DNA from: Candidatus Heimdallarchaeota archaeon
Lineage (GTDB): Archaea; Asgardarchaeota; Heimdallarchaeia; Heimdallarchaeales; Heimdallarchaeaceae
DNA: 10,375 nucleotides
Direction of reading: 5' to 3'
Assembly: GCA_030603505.1 (NCBI GenBank)
Contig: JAUVXQ010000033.1
Coordinates: forward strand, 1-10,375
The notes below the pieces were generated by a model that was given only the letters and a program-made list of their open reading frames with translations, searched no databases and had not been told where the DNA came from. Below are positions 1 through 7,938 of this stretch, one piece after another. Numbering within the stretch: position 1 is the stretch's first letter; each line of letters begins with the position of its first letter. The translations under genes and the position numbers were made by a program.

Positions 1-2
1 TA

Positions 3-3000
3 ATGATTGTAATCTTTATTTGGCACTTTTTCAGTAAGAAAAAGGGGAAAAAAGAGGATTCGGTGGAAGGAGGAGAGATAGTTGAGCTACAAATGGAAGG
101 CTATAACTTACATCGAGGACATTATTCTAAGTTTAGAAGAAGTGTCAAGGGTTGGGGACTTGAAAAGAAAGTATCTATATTAAAAACAACATTATTACCT
201 ATTAGTTTATTTTATCTAACAGGCAAAATAATCGTTCTCAATTTTCTAACAGATCAAATGAATATAATAGCAACAAATGGAATATTTGAGCTTAAGTCTA
301 CTTCACTCAGTTGGGGGTATCTAAGTTTCGCAGTTTGTGTATATTTATCAACACTTGAGTTATTCTGTATTTTCGTTCTTGTTGCGCATTCTACTTTTCA
401 TGAAGATTATTTTGATGCAATAAAACTCTTAGGAAGAATCTTAACATTTCCTTTTATTATTTCATGGATTTTACTCTTTCTGTATATTTCCCGTAACACA
501 AATAGTTTCTCAACCTGGAATACAGGTCTCCTTTTCCTTTGTTTTCTTATTACGCACTTTTTCAGTAAAAGATTAGGAAAAGCGATTATAAAAAAACATG
601 AGTTTGTCTTCTACAATTTCAAGAAAACGGGAAGGATGAAAGTAAAGTTAATAAAAAATGAATCTTACCCCCCATCCCCTAACCCCTCAAATCCACTAGG
701 TAACCCTTCTCTTTCTTCTGGTAAATGGAGTGAAAAAGAACTTGAGAAGTACAAAATGCTCTTGTTTACTACCATAGTCTCTAAGATTCGTCCCAATGTT
801 CCTGTAAGTCCTCATCGTCTTGCTGCTCTTGCCGATATTCCTATAGAACTAATAGAAAAACTTCTTCTTGAACTTTGCAACAACAATCCTGCTCTCGGAA
901 AATATTACCATACTGAACAAGTTTTCATCCGTCACTTAGATTCGAATAAAGAAGCACTTGATTTGAGAAATACATCTCAAAGACAAAATGATGAAAACAA
1001 TGAAGACAATTACCCCACATCAAAACACGAAATAATGCCAAGTAGCAATAATTCGTTTCGTTATCTCAATACTGAAGCAAGGAATGATAAAAATAAAGTA
1101 AAGTCACCTATGAAATTGGAAGAACAATCATCCTTATCCAATTCCAAACTGTTAGCTTTTTGTTCTAAAATAAAATATCAATTCAAATCATATTTCACAA
1201 AAGATGTCCTTGAACATGTAAAAATTAACGGTACACTTCCTTTTGTATCACAAATAGCGCTTAGTTTATTTCTCTTCCTCCCAGTTTTTTTCCTTTCTTG
1301 CAAAATTTTCTTCTATAATCCATGGATTAATATTATCCTTGTTAGTGTTGGTGTATTTCTTCTCATTGAGCTGATTAACATAACATTGAGACATATCGTA
1401 AGATATGACAAAAAGGGATGTACAACAGAACAAATAACAAATAATGATGAAGTGAATGAAAATCTAGGAAGAAAAATTGAGCAGTTTAATAATAAATATC
1501 ACAATACATTAGTAGACGAAGATAATTGTATAATATCTTCACAAATTCCAAAAAAATCGTTCTTCACGGACGAAACCCCGTCAGTTTCTCAACAGCAATT
1601 TCATGATGTAGGTGGTGATTTGAATCTAGATGCAATCCTTGATAGTAAAGTAGATCTGAATAGAGTGGGACTAGCACAGATAACATTTTTGATTGTTGAA
1701 AGATTAATTGCTAACTTCGAAACTACATCCATCTGTTCATCTTACGATTTTGATCATAAAAACTCCTCTAAATATATTGATAAGATCGTAGGTCAGGTAG
1801 GAAAGATATTGGAACAGAAAGATGTTCTTGATTCGTTTACTAATTGTTTGACAAAAAAAGCAAAGAGTTTGAGGATAGCTGAAAATATTCTTAAGAAATT
1901 TGGTTTTGGAAAAGAATGGGTATATATAAAGCAGCAAATGAAAGATCATGGATTTACTAATAAGGCATTTCTTCAAATAGCAAAAATCTATAAAGAGAAA
2001 GTAGATGAAATTGGTAGTGAAAATTCAATACTAAAAGGCGAACTTCCTTTATTTGATATAGTTTATGATATTGAACGACAGATTTACTATGCTAATGTAG
2101 AACTTGCAAAATATAATACGATTCAAGACAAACTTGATGCTTGGAAAGAAATACACCGTAAATTAAGATTACATAGTGGTAAGAAAGGACTACCTTTAAC
2201 AGGAGAAGCTGTCATCGAATTAGTAGAATTTTCTGATAGCAGTTCAAGAGAAGTTTATACAAGAGATGGGATTTTCAGATTTGATATTAAAAAAATGATG
2301 GTTACTTTGGACACTAAATCAGTAAGTCTAACAGATAATTCTTTAACTGTTGAAATCACGGATATTCAATCTTACCATGAGTTTTGGCATTCACGGCTGG
2401 GAACAGATCTAAAATTGCCAAATGGTGATATTGAACTAAAGAATTATGGTTATCAATCTCTTCAAGAAGCTGAACAGCGCAGAGCATTTGCGTGCAAATC
2501 TAACGGTATAATAAAAAAAATACTTTGGGGAACATTAAGACTCCCTATTGTTGTTGGAGATAAATTACTTAATTTGTCAAAATACTGGGAAACAATAACC
2601 GATGCAAATCCAGAATCTTGGGAAAAGGCAGAGGAACAAATACGAAATATACTAAAAAATTATATGGGAGAACATGGATTAATGCATCTGTTTCGCTCCG
2701 CGGTTAATAATTTTAAAACAAAAAGAAATATCTCTAAAGTACAACTCCTTCGTACTGCCATGAAATTGCAATTAATTTCCTTGGCTTATGATCATGTTTA
2801 CCACAGATTAGTGATGTTTAACGTTAAAAATTCTTCACCAAAGAATGTGATTGTTGAATCAACAAATCTTGGCGAATACCAAGACTCACTCATGGCTAAA
2901 ACTCTTTATATTCCAAAAGGTTTCTATCCTGAAACATATACAAAAGTTCTTGAAAAAGTCCTTACCTCTAATGTTAGTAGTGATGTTTCAATTAATCTTT

Positions 3001-5747
3001 CTGATGACATAAAATTCGCGTTCTCTACTCATTACAACATTGAAAAATATAAATACGAGACAAGAGAAATTCTAGTTTATGGGGTAAATAACCGAAAAAC
3101 TAGAAAAGAAGAGATAAGATTTGTTCTAATAAAAGATCTTGTTGATAAATACAGGGAACTAGTAGGACGAAATGCAGATGTTACTTTAGAAAAAATATTT
3201 TGGAAGTCAGAAGAAGCGAAATTTGGTGAGGATACTTTTGTCGAAGTTTCTGAAATTAATGGGATAATAAATATCGATTGTTCGTCGAAATTTTGGTATG
3301 AGTTTTTGATTTATAACACTGATACTAAAAAATACGAATTGTCATCCAAATTAGCAAGGAAAATCGATCCTGATTGTTTCTTTAAAGTCAATAATATTAC
3401 AATTAATGGTAAAAAAAGGAAGGTTCTAACTCTTTCATATTACCCAGAAGAAAATGAGAAGCTTGGAAAACCATTATTTGATATTATTTCTGTTGATGGA
3501 AAGGAAATATTGCCATTTTCGTTTGATGTAACAAAAGGGATTCATAGAGTACATCTAGGTAAAGGCGATGTAGCTCCCAATGTTACTAAAGACCAAAAAG
3601 GTACATTATTACGTTTCTTAACAACAGGCTGTCTTCCTGTTATTGAACTTCTTTTTTGGGGAAATAACAGGTATATGGCAGTAAAAGAATTCCATGAACC
3701 AATAGAAGCTTTACAAAAACTTGATGATGTTCTGGGATTAATCAAAGATTATGAAACAAATTGGGGAGATAAGACTACAATAGAAGCTAAACTTGATGCA
3801 GTTATCGAACGATTAAAAGGTTTGGGTGCTATTTCAAATACAAATTATGATTATGAAATGTTAAAACAAAAGATAACTGAGACTAAAATCTATTATTCTG
3901 ATATTTTCAAATATTCAGCAAGGCTGATTTTATTTACCAATACAAGAATAGAAATCGAAAATAACCTGCAAACATTACGTCCATTGCTATATAACACTTA
4001 TCCTCTAGCTAATCCCTACTATACTGTTCATAGATGGAGTACTGATAGTAATATTAGTGATGCTGGAAAGAGAATGATAGAGAACAACTATGGTGCGTAT
4101 TATGATGAAAATTTAGGACTAAAGCATTTGGATGGTTATGTGTTGAGTGAGTATGGAACTAAGAACATTCCTCTTTTAAAAGTAGCTAACTGGAGAACTT
4201 TCGGATTAGATAGTGTTGATTTGGTTATTTTTAGCAGAAGTTTTGATCGAGAAATACTAACAGAAATGATTGATGATGACTTAACCTCAAATAAAATTTT
4301 AGATTACTTTGGAAAACCAGGAATAGATAGAAGAATACTTACAATGATTTCAAGAATTGTAAGTTTGTTTAAAAGAGGTATTTCTATCCCATTTACAAGA
4401 GTAAAAGAAGCTAGAACTTTTGCAAAACAATTTGATAATGAAATTAGAAAAATACATGAAATTGTTAGCCGTGAGATAAAACTTCTGCAACAGAAGTGTA
4501 AAGCACCAAATGATGGAGGATTAAGAGCATTTAATAAACAAAGAAAATCTATTGTAATCTCGACCATCGAGCAATATTTCAAAAAGAATCCTTTACTATG
4601 GAAACTTTACAAATCAAAAATGATCAAAGTTTATAGTTCAAAAAATAAGATTATAATCTACTATTTACCTTTTAATATTTTTGGGAACAATATTAATCGT
4701 GCAAATTTCTTAAATGACCATATTGCGTACATAAGCACTAGGGGATTTATGGATTATAGTCAATTTCCTATGATAAACACGATTCAACACAAACACTACG
4801 TTGAAATCCTTAAAGATTCATCTCATCCTCTTACTCAAAAATTACAAAAAGTGAAAATAGACAAAACTAATCTAGCTAAAATCGCAAAAACAGCAATGAT
4901 GGATTTATTCAAGTCTTATGGGAGAGCTATTCAATATCTTGAGACAGACACCATTAGAAAAAAAAGAACGAAACTTAATATGACCATTAATGAAGCAGTA
5001 GCTTCAAGACGATACCCTGTTGATGCGTTTATTCCATTTAAACAGAATATTGTTGTAGGACAGACAAATATCTACAAGTTAGCAAGTGAATTAAAAATAG
5101 CTATGTTCCTTGATTATATCTATAAATCTCTAACACCTCTAGGTGATTTTATTAAAGATATGGCGGTATCTGGTTCAAGAATAAACAAAAAATATAGCAA
5201 TGAACTTTCAACAACAACTGATTATTCTGGAGAGCTCGATTTATCAAAGTTGTTCGCTGGGAAAAGTCGCTATAGGCTTAATCTAAGGCTGAACCAATTT
5301 TTTGAGATTGCGATTCCTCAAATTGATAATGCTAAACAATGGAGTAAAGTGTATGAGATTACAACAACGAAGAAAGAGTTTACAACGACAAATGATCGAT
5401 ATGATGTAAAATTGGAATTTAGCGGAAAAATGCTTGAAGATTTAATGGATACTACAATGTTACTACCTAGTTTTTGGATTACAAAGGAAGGGTCAATCAC
5501 AAACAAAATCGAACAATCACATGTTTTTACATCACTGATAAAAGCAGGTTACGAATGGAAAAATGCGGTGAGATATACGGTTCTATATAGCAAGGAAAAT
5601 CCTTCTAAAGCCTATAAAGAAATCTACTATGATAAAAAGTTTAATCCTTTTAAAGTAAGCATATCAAGAATATTAGATAGTTGGATAAATTTCTTGGCTA
5701 CTGATAGTCCTTTATCCAAGTCAAATAATCTTGATAATTCTTTCTAA
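3..5747 (+). CDS. Giant multi-domain membrane protein of unknown function (1,914 aa; 5' end may lie outside the window)
   Basis: I do not recognise this protein as a whole. Four hydrophobic segments lie at about residues 58-80, 104-128, 143-163 and 172-188. The layout of an aromatic/acidic loop and a proline-containing third helix is weakly like Yip1-type domains. Residues 243-312 look like a winged-helix module with predicted helices around KYKMLLFTTIVSKI and IPIELIEKLLLELC. A polar, Asn/Ser-rich linker follows at about 313-400, then two more membrane segments at about 416-434 and 441-462. The remaining 1,450 residues are soluble-looking, mixed helix and strand, with a long charged helical stretch near 1466-1500. 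I see no P-loop, protease, nuclease or methylase motif. The ATG at position 3 has no visible ribosome site and the frame is open to the window edge, so the true start may be upstream. A second ATG at position 93 follows an AGGAGG-like run (68-73), but the spacing is too long to be convincing. The frame has no interruption and base composition matches the neighbours. Confidence 0.85.
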   Translation: MIVIFIWHFFSKKKGKKEDSVEGGEIVELQMEGYNLHRGHYSKFRRSVKGWGLEKKVSILKTTLLPISLFYLTGKIIVLNFLTDQMNIIATNGIFELKSTSLSWGYLSFAVCVYLSTLELFCIFVLVAHSTFHEDYFDAIKLLGRILTFPFIISWILLFLYISRNTNSFSTWNTGLLFLCFLITHFFSKRLGKAIIKKHEFVFYNFKKTGRMKVKLIKNESYPPSPNPSNPLGNPSLSSGKWSEKELEKYKMLLFTTIVSKIRPNVPVSPHRLAALADIPIELIEKLLLELCNNNPALGKYYHTEQVFIRHLDSNKEALDLRNTSQRQNDENNEDNYPTSKHEIMPSSNNSFRYLNTEARNDKNKVKSPMKLEEQSSLSNSKLLAFCSKIKYQFKSYFTKDVLEHVKINGTLPFVSQIALSLFLFLPVFFLSCKIFFYNPWINIILVSVGVFLLIELINITLRHIVRYDKKGCTTEQITNNDEVNENLGRKIEQFNNKYHNTLVDEDNCIISSQIPKKSFFTDETPSVSQQQFHDVGGDLNLDAILDSKVDLNRVGLAQITFLIVERLIANFETTSICSSYDFDHKNSSKYIDKIVGQVGKILEQKDVLDSFTNCLTKKAKSLRIAENILKKFGFGKEWVYIKQQMKDHGFTNKAFLQIAKIYKEKVDEIGSENSILKGELPLFDIVYDIERQIYYANVELAKYNTIQDKLDAWKEIHRKLRLHSGKKGLPLTGEAVIELVEFSDSSSREVYTRDGIFRFDIKKMMVTLDTKSVSLTDNSLTVEITDIQSYHEFWHSRLGTDLKLPNGDIELKNYGYQSLQEAEQRRAFACKSNGIIKKILWGTLRLPIVVGDKLLNLSKYWETITDANPESWEKAEEQIRNILKNYMGEHGLMHLFRSAVNNFKTKRNISKVQLLRTAMKLQLISLAYDHVYHRLVMFNVKNSSPKNVIVESTNLGEYQDSLMAKTLYIPKGFYPETYTKVLEKVLTSNVSSDVSINLSDDIKFAFSTHYNIEKYKYETREILVYGVNNRKTRKEEIRFVLIKDLVDKYRELVGRNADVTLEKIFWKSEEAKFGEDTFVEVSEINGIINIDCSSKFWYEFLIYNTDTKKYELSSKLARKIDPDCFFKVNNITINGKKRKVLTLSYYPEENEKLGKPLFDIISVDGKEILPFSFDVTKGIHRVHLGKGDVAPNVTKDQKGTLLRFLTTGCLPVIELLFWGNNRYMAVKEFHEPIEALQKLDDVLGLIKDYETNWGDKTTIEAKLDAVIERLKGLGAISNTNYDYEMLKQKITETKIYYSDIFKYSARLILFTNTRIEIENNLQTLRPLLYNTYPLANPYYTVHRWSTDSNISDAGKRMIENNYGAYYDENLGLKHLDGYVLSEYGTKNIPLLKVANWRTFGLDSVDLVIFSRSFDREILTEMIDDDLTSNKILDYFGKPGIDRRILTMISRIVSLFKRGISIPFTRVKEARTFAKQFDNEIRKIHEIVSREIKLLQQKCKAPNDGGLRAFNKQRKSIVISTIEQYFKKNPLLWKLYKSKMIKVYSSKNKIIIYYLPFNIFGNNINRANFLNDHIAYISTRGFMDYSQFPMINTIQHKHYVEILKDSSHPLTQKLQKVKIDKTNLAKIAKTAMMDLFKSYGRAIQYLETDTIRKKRTKLNMTINEAVASRRYPVDAFIPFKQNIVVGQTNIYKLASELKIAMFLDYIYKSLTPLGDFIKDMAVSGSRINKKYSNELSTTTDYSGELDLSKLFAGKSRYRLNLRLNQFFEIAIPQIDNAKQWSKVYEITTTKKEFTTTNDRYDVKLEFSGKMLEDLMDTTMLLPSFWITKEGSITNKIEQSHVFTSLIKAGYEWKNAVRYTVLYSKENPSKAYKEIYYDKKFNPFKVSISRILDSWINFLATDSPLSKSNNLDNSF

Positions 5748-5809
5748 ACTTTTTTGAAAGGGTAGGATTTTCTATGGTTCTATTCGTATATTTTGAGGAA
5801 TCGCAATTA

Positions 5810-5867
5810 GATTCTATGAATAATTTAAATATAATAACTTAATATTATTACCGATGTTCATAGAATC
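5810..5867. repeat. 11-bp perfect inverted repeat with a 36-nt AT-only-like loop
   Basis: GATTCTATGAA at 5810-5820 is the exact reverse complement of TTCATAGAATC at 5857-5867. The 36 bases between are almost entirely A and T and contain smaller AT palindromes, so a branched stem-loop is possible in RNA or single-stranded DNA. It lies 63 bp downstream of the giant gene. It could be an mRNA 3' processing or stability element, a protein-binding site or a trace of a small mobile element. There is no T tract directly after it, so it is not a standard terminator by itself. Confidence 0.6.
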
Positions 5868-5885
5868 AAATACTAAAAAAGAATG

Positions 5886-5904
5886 GCATCCAACGGGTGT
5901 TTTT
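5886..5904 (+). terminator. Terminator-like hairpin plus T tract downstream of the giant gene
   Basis: GCATCC (5886-5891), loop AAC and GGGTGT (5895-5900) form a six-pair stem that includes two G-T wobbles. A five-T run at 5900-5904 follows it. It is on the plus strand, about 140 bp after the giant gene's stop. A T6 run at 5750-5755 directly after that stop could be an earlier, weaker stop site. Archaeal termination depends mainly on T-rich tracts, so the hairpin may not be needed. Confidence 0.35.
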
Positions 5905-6012
5905 GAAAGAAGATTTTTGCTATTGTATAGTTATGATATTGAAAACTGGGATTTTATTTGTGTTACTATTCTTATTGAGAATATTGAGATTAATTATCAT
6001 TGATATCTTTTC

Positions 6013-6045
6013 CAGAAGAACTAAAAAATGTAAATAAAAGAAAGT
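6013..6045 (-). terminator. T-rich tract downstream of the peptidase-like fragment
   Basis: Read on the minus strand, this stretch carries several T runs, including six T residues opposite 6023-6028. It starts about 30 bp after the stop of the minus-strand fragment at 6075. T-rich tracts of this kind are typical archaeal transcription stop signals. No clear stem precedes it. Confidence 0.3.
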
Positions 6046-6074
6046 GCGACTAATATCGTATCTCCTCTGTAATT

Positions 6075-6380
6075 TTACTCTGTCCAAGCAATATCATTTC
6101 CGCCTTCTATATTATCATGAAACCAAGAAACACATGCTCTATTAAAGCGTTTAATTGGATTAATACTAATAATATTTGCATTGTTATGAACTTCTCTCAG
6201 ATAATCCATTAACCAAATTTCCTTCTGATCAATCTTAACTACGGGCATTATGTGATATTCCTTTCTAGTAGTCTTTCCTTTAAGTATTACATCGTTTAAG
6301 TAAAGTGAAATTAAACACGGGGTTTGACTTTTTATCATATCTTCAATAAAAGCTACTTTGTCACAAACTGAATTAAAATC
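6075..6380 (-). pseudogene. 5'-truncated papain/C39-like cysteine peptidase gene (3' part only)
   Basis: The minus-strand frame is open from 6467 to 6075, but the part above about 6380 is antisense to conserved cDPGS sequence and is not likely to be real coding sequence. The remaining ~100 codons look genuine. The order is TPCLISLYLND, then EYHIMPVVKID, then EIWLMDYLRE, then NPIKRFNRACVSWF. This matches the second half of C39_2/papain-fold peptidases: a strand, the catalytic His in a hydrophobic strand (H of YHIMPVV), the catalytic Asp about 16 residues later (D of WLMDY), and a final RF...W segment. The N-terminal half that should supply the nucleophilic Cys is missing, because the sequence to the right is another gene. 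The only in-frame ATG in the retained part is at 6338-6336, which would leave about 87 residues. The family assignment is moderate; truncation is well supported by the neighbouring gene. Confidence 0.45.
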
Positions 6381-7040
6381 ATGGACGGTGGTAACAATGA
6401 TTTCCCATTCTATACCTCTGAAAAGCACTTGAACATTGTAGTTGCAGATCCACACAGAGTAGGTCATGAAAAGGAATACTATCCAGGAACCATCAATGTT
6501 AATCTTGCTGATGTTATCATAGTCAACAAAGTTGTTACTGCTGATTATGAAGATATCCTTGAATTAGAAGAGAACCTTCGTGAGATTAATCCTGATGCTA
6601 TAATTGTCGAAGCAGCTTCACCAATCTTTGTCGATAAACCAGAACTCGTCAAAGGAAAACGCGTTCTAGTTATTGAAGATGGTCCAACATTAACACACGG
6701 TGAAATGGCTTTTGGAGCAGGAATAGTAGCAGCTATGCGTTTTGGAGCAGGAGAGATAATCGATCCTCGTTCATGGCTAGTTGGATCAATGGCAGATACA
6801 TTTGAAAAATATCCAGAAATAGGTGAATTGTTACCAGCGATGGGTTATTTCGATCAACAACTCAAGGATATGGAAGAGACCATCAACGCTGTTGACTGTG
6901 ATGTTGTTATTTCAGCTACACCAATCGACATTACCCGTTTAATTAAGGTCAACAAACCTATCATTCGTGTTAAATACGAACTTGGTGAAATTGGTTATCC
7001 TACCTTAGAAGACATTTTAAAAGAGAAAGGATTTCTTTAA
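6381..7040 (+). pseudogene. 5'-truncated cyclic 2,3-diphosphoglycerate synthetase (cDPGS) family gene, C-terminal half
   Basis: The 219 residues match the C-terminal half of the cDPGS family, whose members are about 440-460 residues. In methanogens such as Methanothermus the enzyme makes cyclic 2,3-diphosphoglycerate from 2,3-diphosphoglycerate and ATP; in other lineages the role of homologues is less clear. Visible family motifs are DGGNNDFPFY (2-11), VADPHRVGHEKEYYPG (21-36), an NKV nucleotide-base motif (49-51), VIEDGPTLTHGEMAFGAG (97-114), ETFEKYP-like at 140-145, LPAMGY (151-156) and ATPIDITRLIKVNKP (179-193). The N-terminal half, which carries the phosphate-binding loop, is absent: an in-frame TGA lies at 6369, 12 bp before the ATG, and the DNA to the left encodes another gene on the other strand. 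The ATG falls where family members have a Trp-Asp-Gly-Gly run, so it is probably an accident of the junction. No internal stops, so the truncation is recent, the fragment is retained, or the assembly is wrong here. Confidence 0.8.
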
Positions 7041-7064
7041 TCTTTTTTTTCATTTTTTGTTTTT
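7041..7064 (+). terminator. Poly-T terminator after the cDPGS-family fragment
   Basis: Runs of eight, six and five T residues follow the TAA stop at once, broken by single other bases. This is the standard form of an archaeal U-tract terminator. It is probably the original 3' end of the intact gene. Confidence 0.65.
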
Positions 7065-7169
7065 ACTGATTATTTTATTAGCTTGTACACTTAAACATTA
7101 TTATGAATCTATAATCTAGAATAGAGATAGAGATTCAGAGTCTTCACGAAATAGATTTTCTCTTCCCTT

Positions 7170-7354
7170 ATGAAATTTCAAAACATATTAAAGCTTATTT
7201 CCGTCTTTCCCGAATATGAGCAGAGGTTTTCTGGAGACGGAGAAGAAATCATGTAAAGCGGACCGATCCAGAAATTCTTTTTTTATTTGTACACAATTCA
7301 CAAACAATCTTAGAGATTGGTATGACTTATTTTCAGCATATAGTTTATCTCTAA
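7170..7354 (+). pseudogene. Possible frameshifted remnant of a small gene, in a 338-bp gap between two convergent genes
   Basis: The gap between the cDPGS-family fragment and the GIY-YIG gene (7041-7378) has no intact gene. One frame from the ATG at 7170 reads MKFQNILKLISVFPEYEQRF then SGDGEEIM and stops at 7254. The overlapping next frame from 7256 goes on with KRTDPEILFLFVHNSQTILE and stops at 7352. The polar, protein-like content on both sides and a local rise in GC near 7200-7270 suggest one reading frame broken by a one-base deletion near 7253. I cannot name a family. The same bases also form a stem (7200-7206 with 7235-7241) before a seven-T run at 7278-7284, so a small structured RNA is the main alternative. 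Chance is also possible, since each piece is short. Confidence 0.25.
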
Positions 7355-7378
7355 ATTGATTTTCTAATAAACTTACAT

Positions 7379-7774
7379 TTAGTCTTTTGGAAAAGGCTCT
7401 TTTGTTTTGATATTATTCCAATGAGAAACTAGTTGCCTTTTTTCCGTGTGTGATAATTGTTTAATCTTGTATTCTAAACGTGAAGCTTCACTCCTATTTG
7501 TGCAAATCCATGTAGCTAAGAGTCTGTTTGCTCCCTTTTTTTCCACATATTTTGAACCTTTACCTTTTCTATGTTCAGAGATTCTGCGCTCTACATCTGT
7601 AGTTATTCCAGTATAGATTGTGCTATTTTTACATTCCAAGAGATAAACAAAGAAATTTTCCTTATCTGAACATATTCGAACGATATTGCTACAATTCTTA
7701 CATTTAAAGAAGGTCTGATGATTTTCATACTTTTTCCCGCAAAAATAACATATTTCCACTTTTACATCTTCCAT
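7379..7774 (-). CDS. Zinc-ribbon plus GIY-YIG (YhbQ-like, UvrC-type) nuclease-fold protein
   Basis: The protein has 131 residues. Residues 1-36 form a small zinc ribbon with CYFC (9-12) and CKNC (25-28). Residues 41-116 are a YhbQ/COG2827-type GIY-YIG domain: FVYLLEC (42-48) and YTGITTDVERRISEHRKGKG (54-73) hold the two Tyr motifs, the conserved Arg of the helix (R63/R64) and H68. The later SEASRLEYKIKQLSHTEKR (95-113) holds the presumed metal-binding Glu at 101. Members of this fold cut DNA strands in UvrC and homing enzymes. The substrate of the small stand-alone versions is not well established. Start is ATG at 7774; no clear ribosome site is present, and an A/T-rich element near 7797-7803 about 25 bp upstream could be a TATA box for a leaderless message. 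It lies 164 bp downstream of trmY, beyond a terminator-like structure, so it is probably transcribed separately. Confidence 0.85.
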   Translation of the reverse strand: MEDVKVEICYFCGKKYENHQTFFKCKNCSNIVRICSDKENFFVYLLECKNSTIYTGITTDVERRISEHRKGKGSKYVEKKGANRLLATWICTNRSEASRLEYKIKQLSHTEKRQLVSHWNNIKTKEPFPKD

Positions 7775-7856
7775 TGATTCATTTTGTGTTTACACTTATT
7801 TATTTCTGTTTTCATTTGAAATAGTAGTAGAAATGAATTAAGAAAACTAGTAGAAG

Positions 7857-7900
7857 AAAAATACTTGACGTGGTTGTATCTGATTCCACATAGTTGGTCA
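7857..7900 (-). terminator. Hairpin plus T tract downstream of trmY
   Basis: On the minus strand TGAC (7900-7897), a 7-nt bulge and GTGG (7889-7886) can pair with the continuous CCACGTCA (7873-7866). AGTATTTTT follows, with five T residues opposite 7857-7861. It lies about 40 bp after the trmY stop and before the GIY-YIG gene, which fits a terminator between the two transcripts. The bulge makes the stem imperfect, so a processed structured 3' end is an alternative. Confidence 0.4.
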
Positions 7901-7938
7901 CGAAAGCGCTATATTCAAAAGATAAATTTGTATGTTAA

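Larger units (their letters stand above)
5748..6074. other. 327-bp intergenic stretch with an inverted repeat and terminator-like sites, no convincing gene
   Basis: This stretch separates the giant gene from the minus-strand peptidase-like fragment. It is very AT-rich. It contains an 11-bp perfect inverted repeat, a short hairpin followed by T residues and, on the minus strand, a T-rich tract; all are listed separately. The longest small frame I found by eye is 49 codons (ATG at 5854, stop at 6001). It has no ribosome site, begins inside the inverted repeat and resembles nothing I know. Confidence 0.6.

Noticed and set aside
4304..4582. 92-residue minus-strand open frame, with similar ones at 1737, 3542 and 5318
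   Set aside because: All lie inside the giant gene on the opposite strand, and their hydrophobic or Cys/Ser-rich content is typical of antisense reading of AT-rich coding sequence.
5854..6003. 49-codon plus-strand frame starting in the inverted repeat
   Set aside because: It is short, has no ribosome site, contains the terminator-like hairpin and has no recognisable similarity; a frame of this length is expected by chance in such AT-rich DNA.
6384..6467. N-terminal extension of the minus-strand peptidase-like frame
   Set aside because: It is antisense to conserved cDPGS-family motifs, so it is an open frame by chance past the junction.
7305..7319. Six-bp hairpin CAATCT-TAG-AGATTG
   Set aside because: It is short, has no T tract on either side, and stems of this size are common by chance in AT-rich DNA.
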